64,000 nt of DNA from positions 22,680,501 to 22,744,500 of the forward strand of contig NC_092580.1 in assembly GCF_037975245.1 (NCBI RefSeq). The letters run 5' to 3'. Below the pieces are notes generated by a model. The model saw nothing but the letters and a program-made list of their open reading frames with translations, was not told where the DNA came from and ran no database searches. This document shows, piece after piece, positions 34,801-46,800 of this stretch (position 1 is the first letter of the stretch; each line of letters begins with the position of its first letter). Both the position numbers and the translations under genes were made by a program. The DNA is from Apostichopus japonicus. Taxonomy: Eukaryota > Echinodermata > Holothuroidea > Aspidochirotida > Stichopodidae.

Positions 34801-37800
34801 TGAACCCTATTGTTTTTGGTGCCCACAAAGGTCAGTTATGGTCCAAAAACCCAAAATACTAAAACTGCAATAACTCCCAGTGCCAATGTGCGACAAGGTT
34901 GATATTTTGGGACAAGTTGTGAACTGGTTAGGGAAACATTTTGAAACCTAACGGTCATGTGATCTGAGGTCACCAAAGGTCAATTAATGTTAAAAAACTA
35001 GTATTTTTGCGATAACTTGAGAACGAATTGTCCGTTAGGGTTGGGAGTTGCTTCAGTGTAATCCAATTGTCGACCCACATCTGGGTGACCCTTGACCTCA
35101 ATTTGACCTCTGGTGACCTTTTCATGTTTTGGGGATTTTTACAGTTTCGATGCTATTTTCAGATGTCAAAGGTACCTTCCGATCATAAATATCGATAGGT
35201 TGACCCCCGTGTGACCTTTGTGTGCTAACTTATATGGGGTCAAAGTTTTCGGTCGGAGTTAGGATGGCTGTACAGACTTATCGTGTTGATTTTTGGAATC
35301 AGCAGATCAAACTACATTTGAAACCAAGGTCAAAGGTCACGTTAGAAAAAATGTGCTTAGTTTGGGAGAAAACGGGCGAAAAAGAAATTGTTTGGTTTTG
35401 ATACTAGATTTGGATATCAAAGGTACCTTCCGATCAAAAATGTCAATGGATTGACACCTGGGTGACCTTTGTGTGTAAAGTTATACAAGGTCAAAGTTAA
35501 TTTTCAGACATTTAATGCAATAACTCCCAGTGCCAAGGTGTAACAAGTTTGATATTTTGGGACAAGTTGCAAATGGTATAGAGGAATATTTTCAAATCTA
35601 ACGATCATGTGATCCGAGGTCATCAAAGGTCAATTAATGTTAAAAAACTAGTATTTTGGGTGAGAAAATGGGCAAAGAAAAAAATGTTCGAATTTTTACA
35701 GTTTTGATGCTATATTCACGTCTCACCAATCAAAATGTCAATAGGTTTACCCCAGGTGACCTTTGTGTGTGAAGTTGTATGAGGTCAAAGTAAATTTACA
35801 GACATTTAGTGCAATAATTCCCAGTTCCAAGGTGTGACACGGTTGATATTTTGGGACAAGTTGCAAATGCTATAGGGGAATATTTTCAAACTCAACGGTC
35901 ATGTGATCCGAGGTCACCAAAGGTCAATTAATGATAAAAAACTAGTATTTTTGCGATAACTTAAGAACGAATTGTCCGTTAGGGTTGGGAGTTGCTTCAA
36001 TTTAATCCAGTTGTCGACCCGCATCTGGTTGACCCTTGACCTCAATTTGACCTCTGGTGACCTTTTGTGTTTTGGGGATTTTTACAGTTTCGATGCTATT
36101 TTCAGATGTCAAAGGTACCTTCTGATCATAAATGTCAATAGGTTGACCCCCGTGTGACCTTTGTGTACGAAGTTATACGAGGTCAAAGTTAAAAAATATT
36201 AATGAGGTCACGGGTCAAACGTGAAAAACTCCCAAGTTGCAATAACTTGGCTACTATTTATTGGAATTTTGTCAAACTTGGTATGATGATATTGGTAGAT
36301 AGTCTCCACACACTGATGTGTGTTGCAATTGATATCATTCATGTTTATAAGGGGGGGGGCTAGCATTATTTCGTTATGAAAAGTTTGTATGCACAATAAC
36401 TCAACAAGGGAATGACCAATCATTACCATACTTGGTGAGTGGGTGGCCCATAGTAAGTAGATTAACCCTGTTGATTTTGGTGCTCATTTCATGAATATTA
36501 ATGAGGTCATGGGGTCAAACGTGAAATACTCCAAATTGCAATTACTTGGCTACTATTACTAGTCGGAATTTCGTCAAACTTGGTATGATGATAATGGTAC
36601 AGTAGATAGTCTTCACACACTGATGTGTGTTGCAATTGATATCAGGGCTTAGCATTACTTTGGCAACAAAAGTTTGTGAGCATAAATTACTGTTGTTGTA
36701 TTAGGGCTTTGTTAGAAATTTCCCTATGAATGGAACTAATGAACAGCAGCAAGGAACCATGAGATGTTTTCATTCTGGTTACTTTTAATTTTGGTAGGTG
36801 GCAGGGGGTGGGGTTTGTCCAACCCCCAACAAACCCCATCTGGGTACAGGTATGGTATAATGATAACCAAATTTGAAATTGTTGCGTTTTTCATTTTGTC
36901 TCGCTGGACGAGCAAGACGGTGATAATTATGTCTCACCAAAGAAGATGGGTAAGACTTTTAGGTCAACAAGATAATCAAGCAATGATGATTATGATCCTG
37001 TATAAACAGAGACCTCAAATCTTTTCTTTTGTCTGTCTGGTTGGTTTTCAGCTGATGAAGTGACAGGGCTTAAAGTGGTCATAAGTTATGTAGATTACCC
37101 GGCGCCATTTGATTACATTTTGGAAGTTGATCTAACTACACAACACATAGTCCGGAATAAAATTGTAAGTTTAAAAAACTGCCTATTGTTGAGTTGGTCA
37201 TTTGTTGAACCGGCCATTCTTTGATGTGGTATGATGCAGTTTGTTTTTATTCTTCTTTTCTTTTATACATTCAAGAGAATTGTTTTTGAGAGAAAAGTAT
37301 TTCTGCTAAAATCTTTGAACTGTACCTTGATGTATAGTTTTTATTCTAAACTATTTACAGTAATCTATTCTAAACCATCAAAGCTAAACCTTGACTCTTC
37401 AACATGCTATGAGGATGTACCGTAACTAAGGATGTACCGTAACTAAGGTAAATATCACAACCTGGTGGTATCAATTTGACATTTACATGAATGTGTCTAT
37501 AGCAAGAGCAGAGAGTCAAGCCGGTTTTGTTTTCATTTCATCCTTTGCGATATTTTGATAACTTATCCAAAGTGGGAAGTTAAATATTACTACAGAAAAG
37601 TTATCAATTTGATGAAATTCTAAATACAGGAATCATCGATAGATAGCAAATATCCCAAATGCATCACGTTTCAAGGATATAGTAACGCAGTGAAAAGAAT
37701 ACAATTCAGGAATTTACGAAATTTAACCTTTTGTGAAAACTTCCAGCATGTTGTCATCACAGACGACCCACTGTGTTCCACTTATTAGAAGAAAGGGAGG

Positions 37801-40800
37801 GTTTTATAGCCAGTCAAACCATTATCTGGAGTTCAAGTAACGATGAGATATTGAGATGAGGTTTTCATCTAACATTGTGAAATATTTTTTGTGAAAGATA
37901 TTCTAATACCATAGTATGCTAATGGAATATCCCTTCTTAAAAGCACCAGTGATGTTTAAATTGGTTGTCAGCTAAAACAGTATCTGTCTTTTTGTCTTTA
38001 TTTCTTTCTTCTTCCTGTGGTAGGAAACAAGTTCAACAATCTGTGTTCCTTTCGATGGGATACAAAATGGAAAATCTTTTTCTATTTCGGCTCAAGTTCT
38101 TCCAAAAAGCAGTAATAGCTATTTAAAGTTGCCCCCATTGAAAGTGGAGGTCGGTAAGTACAGTAATTAATTGTGAAATTTGTTCCGTTTTTGTGGTGAC
38201 CAATGGGGGCTCCCCAACAGATGCCATATAAGGCCCATGGGATGCCATAGGGATGCCATGGGATGCCAAGGCCCAACAGATGCCATATAAGGCATTGCCA
38301 TATAAGGCCCATGGTGATCCACAAAGCTTTATCAGCTATCGGCAAGGAATTACTAGAACTAGCATAGCCGTACCATCAGCTGATCTCTAGAAGTAGAAAT
38401 TTGCTCGCAATTATTACAGATCATTTGAAACGTTGTGTTCCACATTTCAAGCCAAACTAGCTGTTTAATGCACCTTAACTTTTATTTTCCATTCTACAAA
38501 AGTGGAACCTTTCAACTAGCTCCATCAGCCAAATGGGTCTGGATGGAAGTTCTTTCCACGTGTTTGCGATGTGCTGTCACACAATCACCCAGATGTTTGT
38601 GATGTCCTGTCACACAATCACCCACATGCTTGTGATGTCCTGTCACACAATCTCCCACATGTTTGTAAGGTGCTGTCACACAATCTTCCTTCTGTTTGCG
38701 ATGTGCTGTCACACAATCTCCCACTCGTTTGTGATGTGATGTCACACAATCTTCCTTCTGTTTGCGATGTGCTGTCTCACAATCTCCCACGTGTTTGTGA
38801 TGTGCTGTCACACAATCTCCCGTGTGTTTGTGATGTGCTGTCACAATCTCCCACGTGTTTGTGATGTGCTGTCACACAATCTCATGTGTGTTTGCGATGT
38901 GCTGTCACACAATCTCATGTGTGTTTGCAATGTGCTGTCACAATCTCCCACATGTTTGTAAGGTGCTGTCACACAATCTCCCGCGTGTTTGTGATGTGCT
39001 GTCACACAATCTCCCACGAGTTTGTGCTGTGCTGTCACACAATCTTGTCACTTCCATTCAGATATCTCTAAACATCACAGATCCTATATAATATTGCCAT
39101 CTCATGAATTGCTGGAGAGTCCCCATTCATATTATTGATTCCTTGCCGAAGGCCGAAGGAAGCTATGCGATGGTGATGGCTTGTGTGCGTGTGTGTTTAT
39201 GTATGCATTTATGCATATTATTGCTCTTTGTGTCTGTTGTACTACTGGAGGTATCCAGCATGCAACTTGAGCGCAAACTTTTGAAAATAGTTGATGTTAA
39301 AACCGTAGGATTGAAGTGTATCTCAGTATCAATTGTGAAAATGTTGCAGAATCGTTGATCATTTCTGTTTGTATTTCTGTCTTTATTTGCTTCACAAACA
39401 TTAAAGGGGTGGCGTTTAAAACAGGGTTACAGTGTTGATATGTTATAAAGTAGTTCAGCAAGGACATTCAAGTGCACTTGAAAGTATCCGTGTCTATTCT
39501 GCTTTTCAAGATGTTCACGGAACAAATATCTTTAAACTTTCCCAAAATTGATCAATCTGCTCTACAGCTCTACAGTGCTAGTTTAAAGTTAATCATGGTT
39601 GTCTATAAATTGTAATGGTACTAAAAAGAGATGATCGGTCCACATCAACACAAGATCTGGCTTCACTGTTGACCGCCTTTCTTTTTCGTTCTTAGCTTCA
39701 TCTTGCAAAAAGACACAAAAAACTGCCAACTTGTGATATTGTGTAAAGTGCTTGAACAATGTGTTGGGTAGTACACTAATTAAATTTGTTTGTTTGTTTC
39801 TCTCTCTGCCTCTTTCTTCTCTGTAGTATGCAATCAAATATTGGTGCAACATACTTCCTTCTGTCTAGGTGAGTACTAGTAAAAAAAAATCAAAAAATAC
39901 CAAATAATTAATACAAACCCCCATCCTTCCCAACAAACATGATGTTGAATTAGTTGGCAGTGATGGTCAAACATGGTCTACTGAGAGTGTTTAGAAAGAT
40001 TGGACATGTTGTAATATTACGATAACATGACAATAAGCACAGGAAAACAAGTTTACAATTGTGTGAGTATATATGAGTACAATATGATCCACTAAGCTTG
40101 AGTACAAGTACATAACCTTGCAGAAGAAGGTTTCTCCAGATTTCCAAAATGCATCAAGAATCCTGGTGTGCAAATCCACAACCATCCAGTCTGAGTACAT
40201 GAATACAGGTAACTATGCTGGAATATGCAGATGCTGATCCAGGGTTTTATAAAGGTGGGAACGTGGCCTTGCATGGGTTCCTTGCAGAGAGGTCTAACGG
40301 GTCTTTCATCCCCCGGTGCAAGCATAGACGTACGAGGCGGGGGGCAGGGGGGGCAGACTGCCCCCCCAAATTTCCAGAGGACAAGAAATTCGGGCAAAAG
40401 TCCTGAAAAATTTGGGCAGCCTAAGAGGAGAAAAAAAATATATATATATATATTTTTTTTCTCCTCTTAGGCTGCCCGAATTGTTCAGGACTTTTGCCCG
40501 AATTTCTTGTCCTCTGGAAATATATATAAATATGCAGTAGCTTGCCCGAACCTTTTTCAAATTTTTGCCCGACAATTCCATGATTTTCTTTATTTAGCAT
40601 CATGATGCCCGAATATTTCCGTGTAACACCACCGTAAGCGCAGTTCATCTGGACTACCACGCATTTTGCACGATCAATTTTTTTTCTAACTAGTCAGTTG
40701 TATACCTGGACCAAGGGCGGCGGAACCGGGGGGCACAAGGGGCACGTGCCCCCCACTTTTCCTCAGGTTAAAAATGTGCCTTTTTTCTACATAAAAATTG

Positions 40801-43800
40801 AGGTGCCTCAAGTTAGCAAGAGGCCAGGGAACCAGAATGAACACTCGGGAAGGGCCGTTTCCGGCCATCTGAGGGGTTTGTAAAACCAAAAATTTTCTAG
40901 TACGCTCGGCGCAGACCAATGGTTGCGCTCCGCTCAGATAGTCGTGCATACAACTTTGCAAATCCTGGCTAAGCCCCTGACTTTTAATGAATTTCTGTGG
41001 GTCAAACTCAAAGCTATTTCATATGGAAAAGATTTGTTTAGATATTAACAATAAAAAAAGTCTAATTCGGAAGATTCCTACATTAGCAACTAGCATGATT
41101 TCACCTCATTTTGTCTCAAAAGAAAACTTGTTCTTTGTTTCCCAATTTGCGCATTGGATATTGCAGTGCTAGTATGCATATTTTCCTTTGGGGGGGGGGG
41201 GGCGTTGATGGAGTGATGTGTTTACACAAATAAGATAGTACAATAAGAGTTATAAAGGGTACTAAATATAAGGCTGCATCAGTCCAATTGAATATCTGCA
41301 AAGTGCCCTTTGATGTCGGTGCCCCCCCCCCCAAGATTAAAAGTGCTTCCACCACCCTTGACCTGGACATCCCCAACATGAGTGTATATAAGAAACGTAT
41401 TCTTGTTCATGGATGGTGGGGGGGGTGCCTAGAAGTACAGGTTTATCATATTCTTTGTTATATTTTATACTTTTTTGTGAGACAAATTGCAGTCTCACCC
41501 GCCTACGTGTCGTTGAACAATGTATGTTTTTTCTGGAGGTTGCTGAGGACTGTGTTAAAATAATAAATAAGGTAACTAAATAGGAGCTTAAAAAATATAC
41601 TGTCCCACTTTTCCCCTTCAAAGTGATGTTACCATTTCTTCTTCTTCTAATTTACCAAATTTTTGGGGAAATGTAAATTTCTAAAACGTGAGATTATAAA
41701 ATAAATAATGTTTAGATGCAACTTGCAAGGCCTCAGAAGTGCCGTTTCCGGCAATCTGAGAGGCATTGTGCAAAAAATTTTCTTGTACGCTACGCGCCAA
41801 CCGATGGTGGCGCTCCGCTTAGATAGTGTCACGGGAACTTTCGGGCACAAAAAGTTCTGCCCCCCCCAACTGAAATGGTCCCGTACGCCTATGGGTGCAA
41901 GTCTGTACTAATAACTACTTTCAATTTTTTTTTTTTTGTGGCTTCGAAATGGATGGGGAAGGGCAGGGGCGTATCCAGGGGGGGGCGCAACAGGCGCGTG
42001 CCCCCCCTATTGGCCGTCACCAAAAAAAAAAAAAGTTAAGCAAAAAAAAAAAAAAAAAAAAAAATTGACGATCTTTATGTGAGATGTCGGTGATCGCTCA
42101 CCCCCCCCCCTCCCGTATGCTTTATTTTTTGTTTGCCAAAAAAAGGTTCTGGCGAAGTTCGGCGGCATAATAGTTTTAGAAACAGATGGTAATTGTGTTT
42201 GTATTATCACTATAAACACTAAATGACATGCCAGCCATACTAAATTGTGCATTTTGTGTCCATATTTACTGGAAATGTTGCCTATTATTAAGGTCGAAAA
42301 ATGGATCACATATGGCCATGGGCGGCGATCCTGGGTGGAGGGGGGATATATCCCCCCATGAAAATGGGTGGAGGGGATGTAATGCACCCTATCCCCCCCC
42401 CCCACCAAATGCCAGGGATAAGAATATTTTCATGCCTACATTTATGCATCTTCGTTAATGTACGGCTCTTTTTTAGCTTCATTTCTCGCCTACCATAAAC
42501 GCAGTGCGATCTTTTCAAATAAAGCGTCTTTATATAGCAAAAATAGTTGACTGTAGGCTTCATTGGCCCTATAACAACAAAATGTATTATTGCGCCCACG
42601 GTATTGATATAGTACATATATGCACCCTCATAGTATTCATAAAGGCCCTATAGTAGGCCTACACACGTACATGTTCCCTCGAACAGCTGAGAATCTCATG
42701 TAACCAGGGTAATGCTTAATACACGTTTCACCTGGATGCCCTAGCAATCGGTACCTAGGAATGTAACTATGTGTAATTGTGTATTGCATGTGTATAGGCC
42801 TATAATAGCCTGCATGAGGCCATTTTCTTCATCGAATAATATAACAGAGCTCTCGAACATTCTAACGTTGCGCCTGAAACTAGATTGACAGGGGCAGTTT
42901 TCCCAAAATAACACCCGAAATTAAAAAAAAAAGTATTTTGGATCCTGATTATGAGATATTTCGGACATGACATCCCTATTTTAAAGTTGGGTATATGCCG
43001 CTTGGAAACCTCGGGAAGCGCCGTTTCCGGCCATCTAGAGGGTTTGTTAATCCCAAAATTTTCTTGTACGCTTCGCGCCAACTCATGGTGGCGCTACGCT
43101 TAGATAGTCAACAAGGTCATATCCCCCCCCCCCACTCGGAAGTACGGATCGCCGCCCATGCATATGACACCATTTTGCATTTCAGCCCTTCTTTGAAAGC
43201 AAAAATTGTACACCCCTCCCCTTAGACCCATCCCCCAGGACGGCGATCATTCATGCCTGGCGCCCCCCCTATTGGAAAATCCTGGATACGCCCCTGAAGG
43301 GTTGTACACCCCCAAACCACCTCAATCCCTACCTAATATGTGTACGAGTATGAAAAAATTTACAACTCTGGTGTGTATACATCCAGAAAGACTTTAGAGT
43401 TTTGGAACAAGTGTTGAAGGATGTCATACTCTGCTTTTTTCCTATCATCAGCCGTTCCTAAAACTCGACCCGTTGCGAAGGCCTATTGTAACAAGACCGT
43501 TTCTGTAACATTTACACCTGAAGCACCCCCTGGAATCGGAGATCGAACAGAGTATAATGTGTCCATTGGTCTGTTTAAGGGAGAGACGCCAGCATATTTA
43601 CAGACTCTCACCTTGCCAGCCACGGTGAGCTTGTTACTTCTATTGGACACAGTAAGGCATTAGGACACTGCAACATTGTCAAGTGTTTTCTGTGTCCACT
43701 AATATGTTTCTATCACTTTGGAGTCACCTAAACAGTTCAATGGAGTCGATGTTATGAATGACAGTTTAGGCTATATGTGGTGTACATTGTCAGCATAGCA

Positions 43801-46800
43801 GACTGAACCCCTAGGGTGAACAAACACCATTAACTCTCCTGCTTTTGATTATTTATATCCCTTTTAGTGAAATACAAGATTCATGTAAGCGTGTGTCTCT
43901 TGTGAAAGGATGATATGTCGTTCACAGAGCGATATAATATAAAACAATTTGTAAAATACAATCAGTCTAAATGTCCAGCCTTCTGAACCTTGATCATGCG
44001 ATAGAATTTCTACGCTTTTAATAGGGAACCTAAACTTGTATCGTTGTTAGTTCAACAGTCCTTTGAAGTCAACAGATGTTCAAGCTTGGAAACATTATGA
44101 ACACAGGATCTAAAGAAATGGCTGTAATTTTAAACATCAAGCATGATATGTAGATCCACTTGCTAAATATGAGATTCTTACTGTTTTCTGAAGCAGAGGT
44201 CATAGGTCATTACAATTCAGCTCAACAGAGCAAGATGTCAATTGGAATGAGCCTGTGAACACTAAGTTGTACAAGTAAAGTTGGTCGAATTTGCCATGTT
44301 TATGCTTAAAGTGGTCCTTTGTAATAACGTGAGTGATATTGTTGGTGTTCCTGGTAATATGTGATATATGCAGATCACTCATAATGACTAAATTGTGTTT
44401 TAGCGGACATTGTATTTCATCTGAAGTAGGCTTCCTTGAAGGTGTAAGTCTGCAGTGAACTATTAGAAACTTAGTATTAATCCAATACATAACTGGGAGG
44501 TTGCAATTGAAAAAAAAAGAGGTTGGATTTGGTGGAGGCCAGAGATAACTTATGTGAAGAAAGTTTGGAAAATTGGAAAATCTTGTAAACACTCAGTTAA
44601 ATTAATTTATTGATTTCTATACTTGATAAGTACAATAATCCTTAAGTTATTCATAGTTGTAATGTGCATTGATAAATCAATATTTGTTTTTATGGAGATC
44701 AAAAGACATTTGAGATCAAAATATTTTGCTTCTGCTAAAGCCAAAACCAAGCTATTTATGCTGGTTTCCTTTATTAAAAAGCTGATGTTTTCAAATGTGA
44801 TTCTTGAATATATTTGTTTTATTCACTTTCCAGGCTGGTAATCCATATTCCCCAAGTACATACTTTGCTAATGTGAGTGCAGGAACATATAATGCCAAGG
44901 TAGGTGAAGTGGAGGGGACGGGCGGGGGATGGGGAGGATGGGAGGGGGAGGGAGACAAGAGAGGAGGGCAGGAATGGGGGAACCATTGATACAACTGTCT
45001 TGATTTTTCCAAATCAAAATATTGTACATTTTTTAATCATAATTGGGAATGATTGTGAATGTGAATGAATAAGTGGTCTTTTTATAGCACAGGACCCAAT
45101 TAACCTGTACGTGTTGCTCAATGTACATTACTAGTGTCCAGTTAAAGAAACCAATTGATACCACTTTATGATATATAAAAGGAAATGTTTGAATGCCATG
45201 CCTAAACTGTTTGGAGCAAGTCCAACGATCTATGAACAGCTTTCCATACTGTGACCTCTGGTGACCTAATATGACTTAACCTCTACGAGAAAACTGCCAA
45301 GAGAGTTTGCTACAGACAAAGTTGAATTTGGTCCATGCTTTGCTGGTGAACTAAATTGTTTAGCTTAAATTCAGACTTAAACCACCATTGATCTCAAATA
45401 ACCTTTGACCTTTATATAAAAATAAGGCTCTTCTACTCACTAAGATACACATGACAAGTATGAAGTGGAACCACCATGTATATTTCAAGTTGCAGTCTTT
45501 AGCAAGTAGAGACATCACACTATATGCATGAGCACATGTCACTATACTTTGTGAGACCTATAGACAAGTACTCCATTCCCACATGCTTACACACATTACC
45601 ACATCAAAGTCAGTCGCAGGTTTGTCTTGTTTCTTGAGTGAGAAATGCTTAAGTCCTTGAGAAGGGGTCCACCAAATCACTATCTTCCATGGAGTCTCTG
45701 TAGGTTTATGGACGTATGACATATAAAGTAATATATTGCAATATATATTAACACATTCCTCTGACAATTATTTTGTGTGCTCAGTTTGCGTTTCTCGACG
45801 ATGACGGTTTACCGTGTGGCGATATCTACTACAACTCAAGTGAAAAGATAATTATTCAAGGTGAGACCATGTTATACTGTAAGGAGCAAGGGCAAATGGT
45901 CTAGGTAAATAGGCAGCCTGTGATTTTACTCCAGTCTGTGAATGCAAATATCTGCCCACAGTATTGAACTCGTATGTCTGGACCCTTCAGGCGTTAGGCT
46001 TGAGCAAGACCTTACTGGTCTACTTTGGTTTATTGCAGTTCAAACTAGGTACAGTATATGGTGAGATCTTGACACCCCTGGACCTTTGCTTCAACCAGTG
46101 GTTCTATCCATACCTCACATAATTTAGCTGAGACTCTCTGATTTTAAGCTTTCCGGTTAATTTGGGGTTGTATCTTGGGGAAGGCGACCAGACATCCCTG
46201 ATTTCTGGTACAGCCCCCAAATTTTCATGTGCCTGCCCGGGAATTAAAAGTGTCCCTGGGAATGTCCCAGGACTTTAGCACATTCATGTTCTCTACTGTC
46301 GGTGATTTGTATGTGCTCAACATATCCACGGACGATATGCAGTTTGTCAGTGTGCCGTATGTGAATACTAGCCGGAATGTGTCTTTTTTCCAATTGAGCA
46401 TTTATTTCTTTCAATACGATGGATTTATTGGATCAAAATGCAAAATGTAATTGATAATACATGTTTGCATGGTTTATTCATTTTGCTATTTGAAATTTTA
46501 CAAACTCAGTCAATAGCATTCAATCTTAACAATATTCCCATAAACTATTAATCTTATATCGAACCCAAGTTTTCAACGTTCAGTTTAGAGCATGCTGAAG
46601 AAGAAATAGAAAAAGTTCTCCAAAAATGAGAATTTATCTGCAAACAATTTTGTGAATAATTCTTTTCTTGCTAGATCCTTTAACAGTTCTACTTCAATTA
46701 GAAGGTTTCTGTGACCGTACCATTTCTGTAAATTTGACTACGGACGAAGTACAATATCAACAGAGTGTTTATGACACAGGGCAAGTTTGCCTATATGAAG

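Larger units (their letters stand above)
40323..41893 (+). mobile_element. hAT-like element, type F-related, containing a foldback and a nested type C MITE
   Basis: Starts CATAGACGTACGAGG and ends CCCGTACGCCTATG (inverted repeats), flanked by a perfect 8-bp duplication GGTGCAAG (40315-40322, 41894-41901). Inside are a 75-bp-arm foldback (40371-40520), a type C MITE (40712-41360) and an inverse shared core (about 41720-41830). No coding capacity. Confidence 0.88.

Noticed and set aside
37413-37449. Two copies of GGATGTACCGTAACTAA after an open frame
   Set aside because: A trivial short tandem duplication in an intron, with no further structure.
38512-39091. Overlapping repeat-peptide frames on both strands, and a superficial CRISPR-like look (about 15 regularly spaced repeats)
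   Set aside because: The units are contiguous, with no unique spacers, and the frames persist only because the unit length is a multiple of three. It is a minisatellite in an animal intron.
38338-39150. A 12-base inverted match (TCGGCAAGGAAT and the head at 39139) as ends of one element
   Set aside because: The orientation points outward and there is no target duplication. Chance cannot be excluded.
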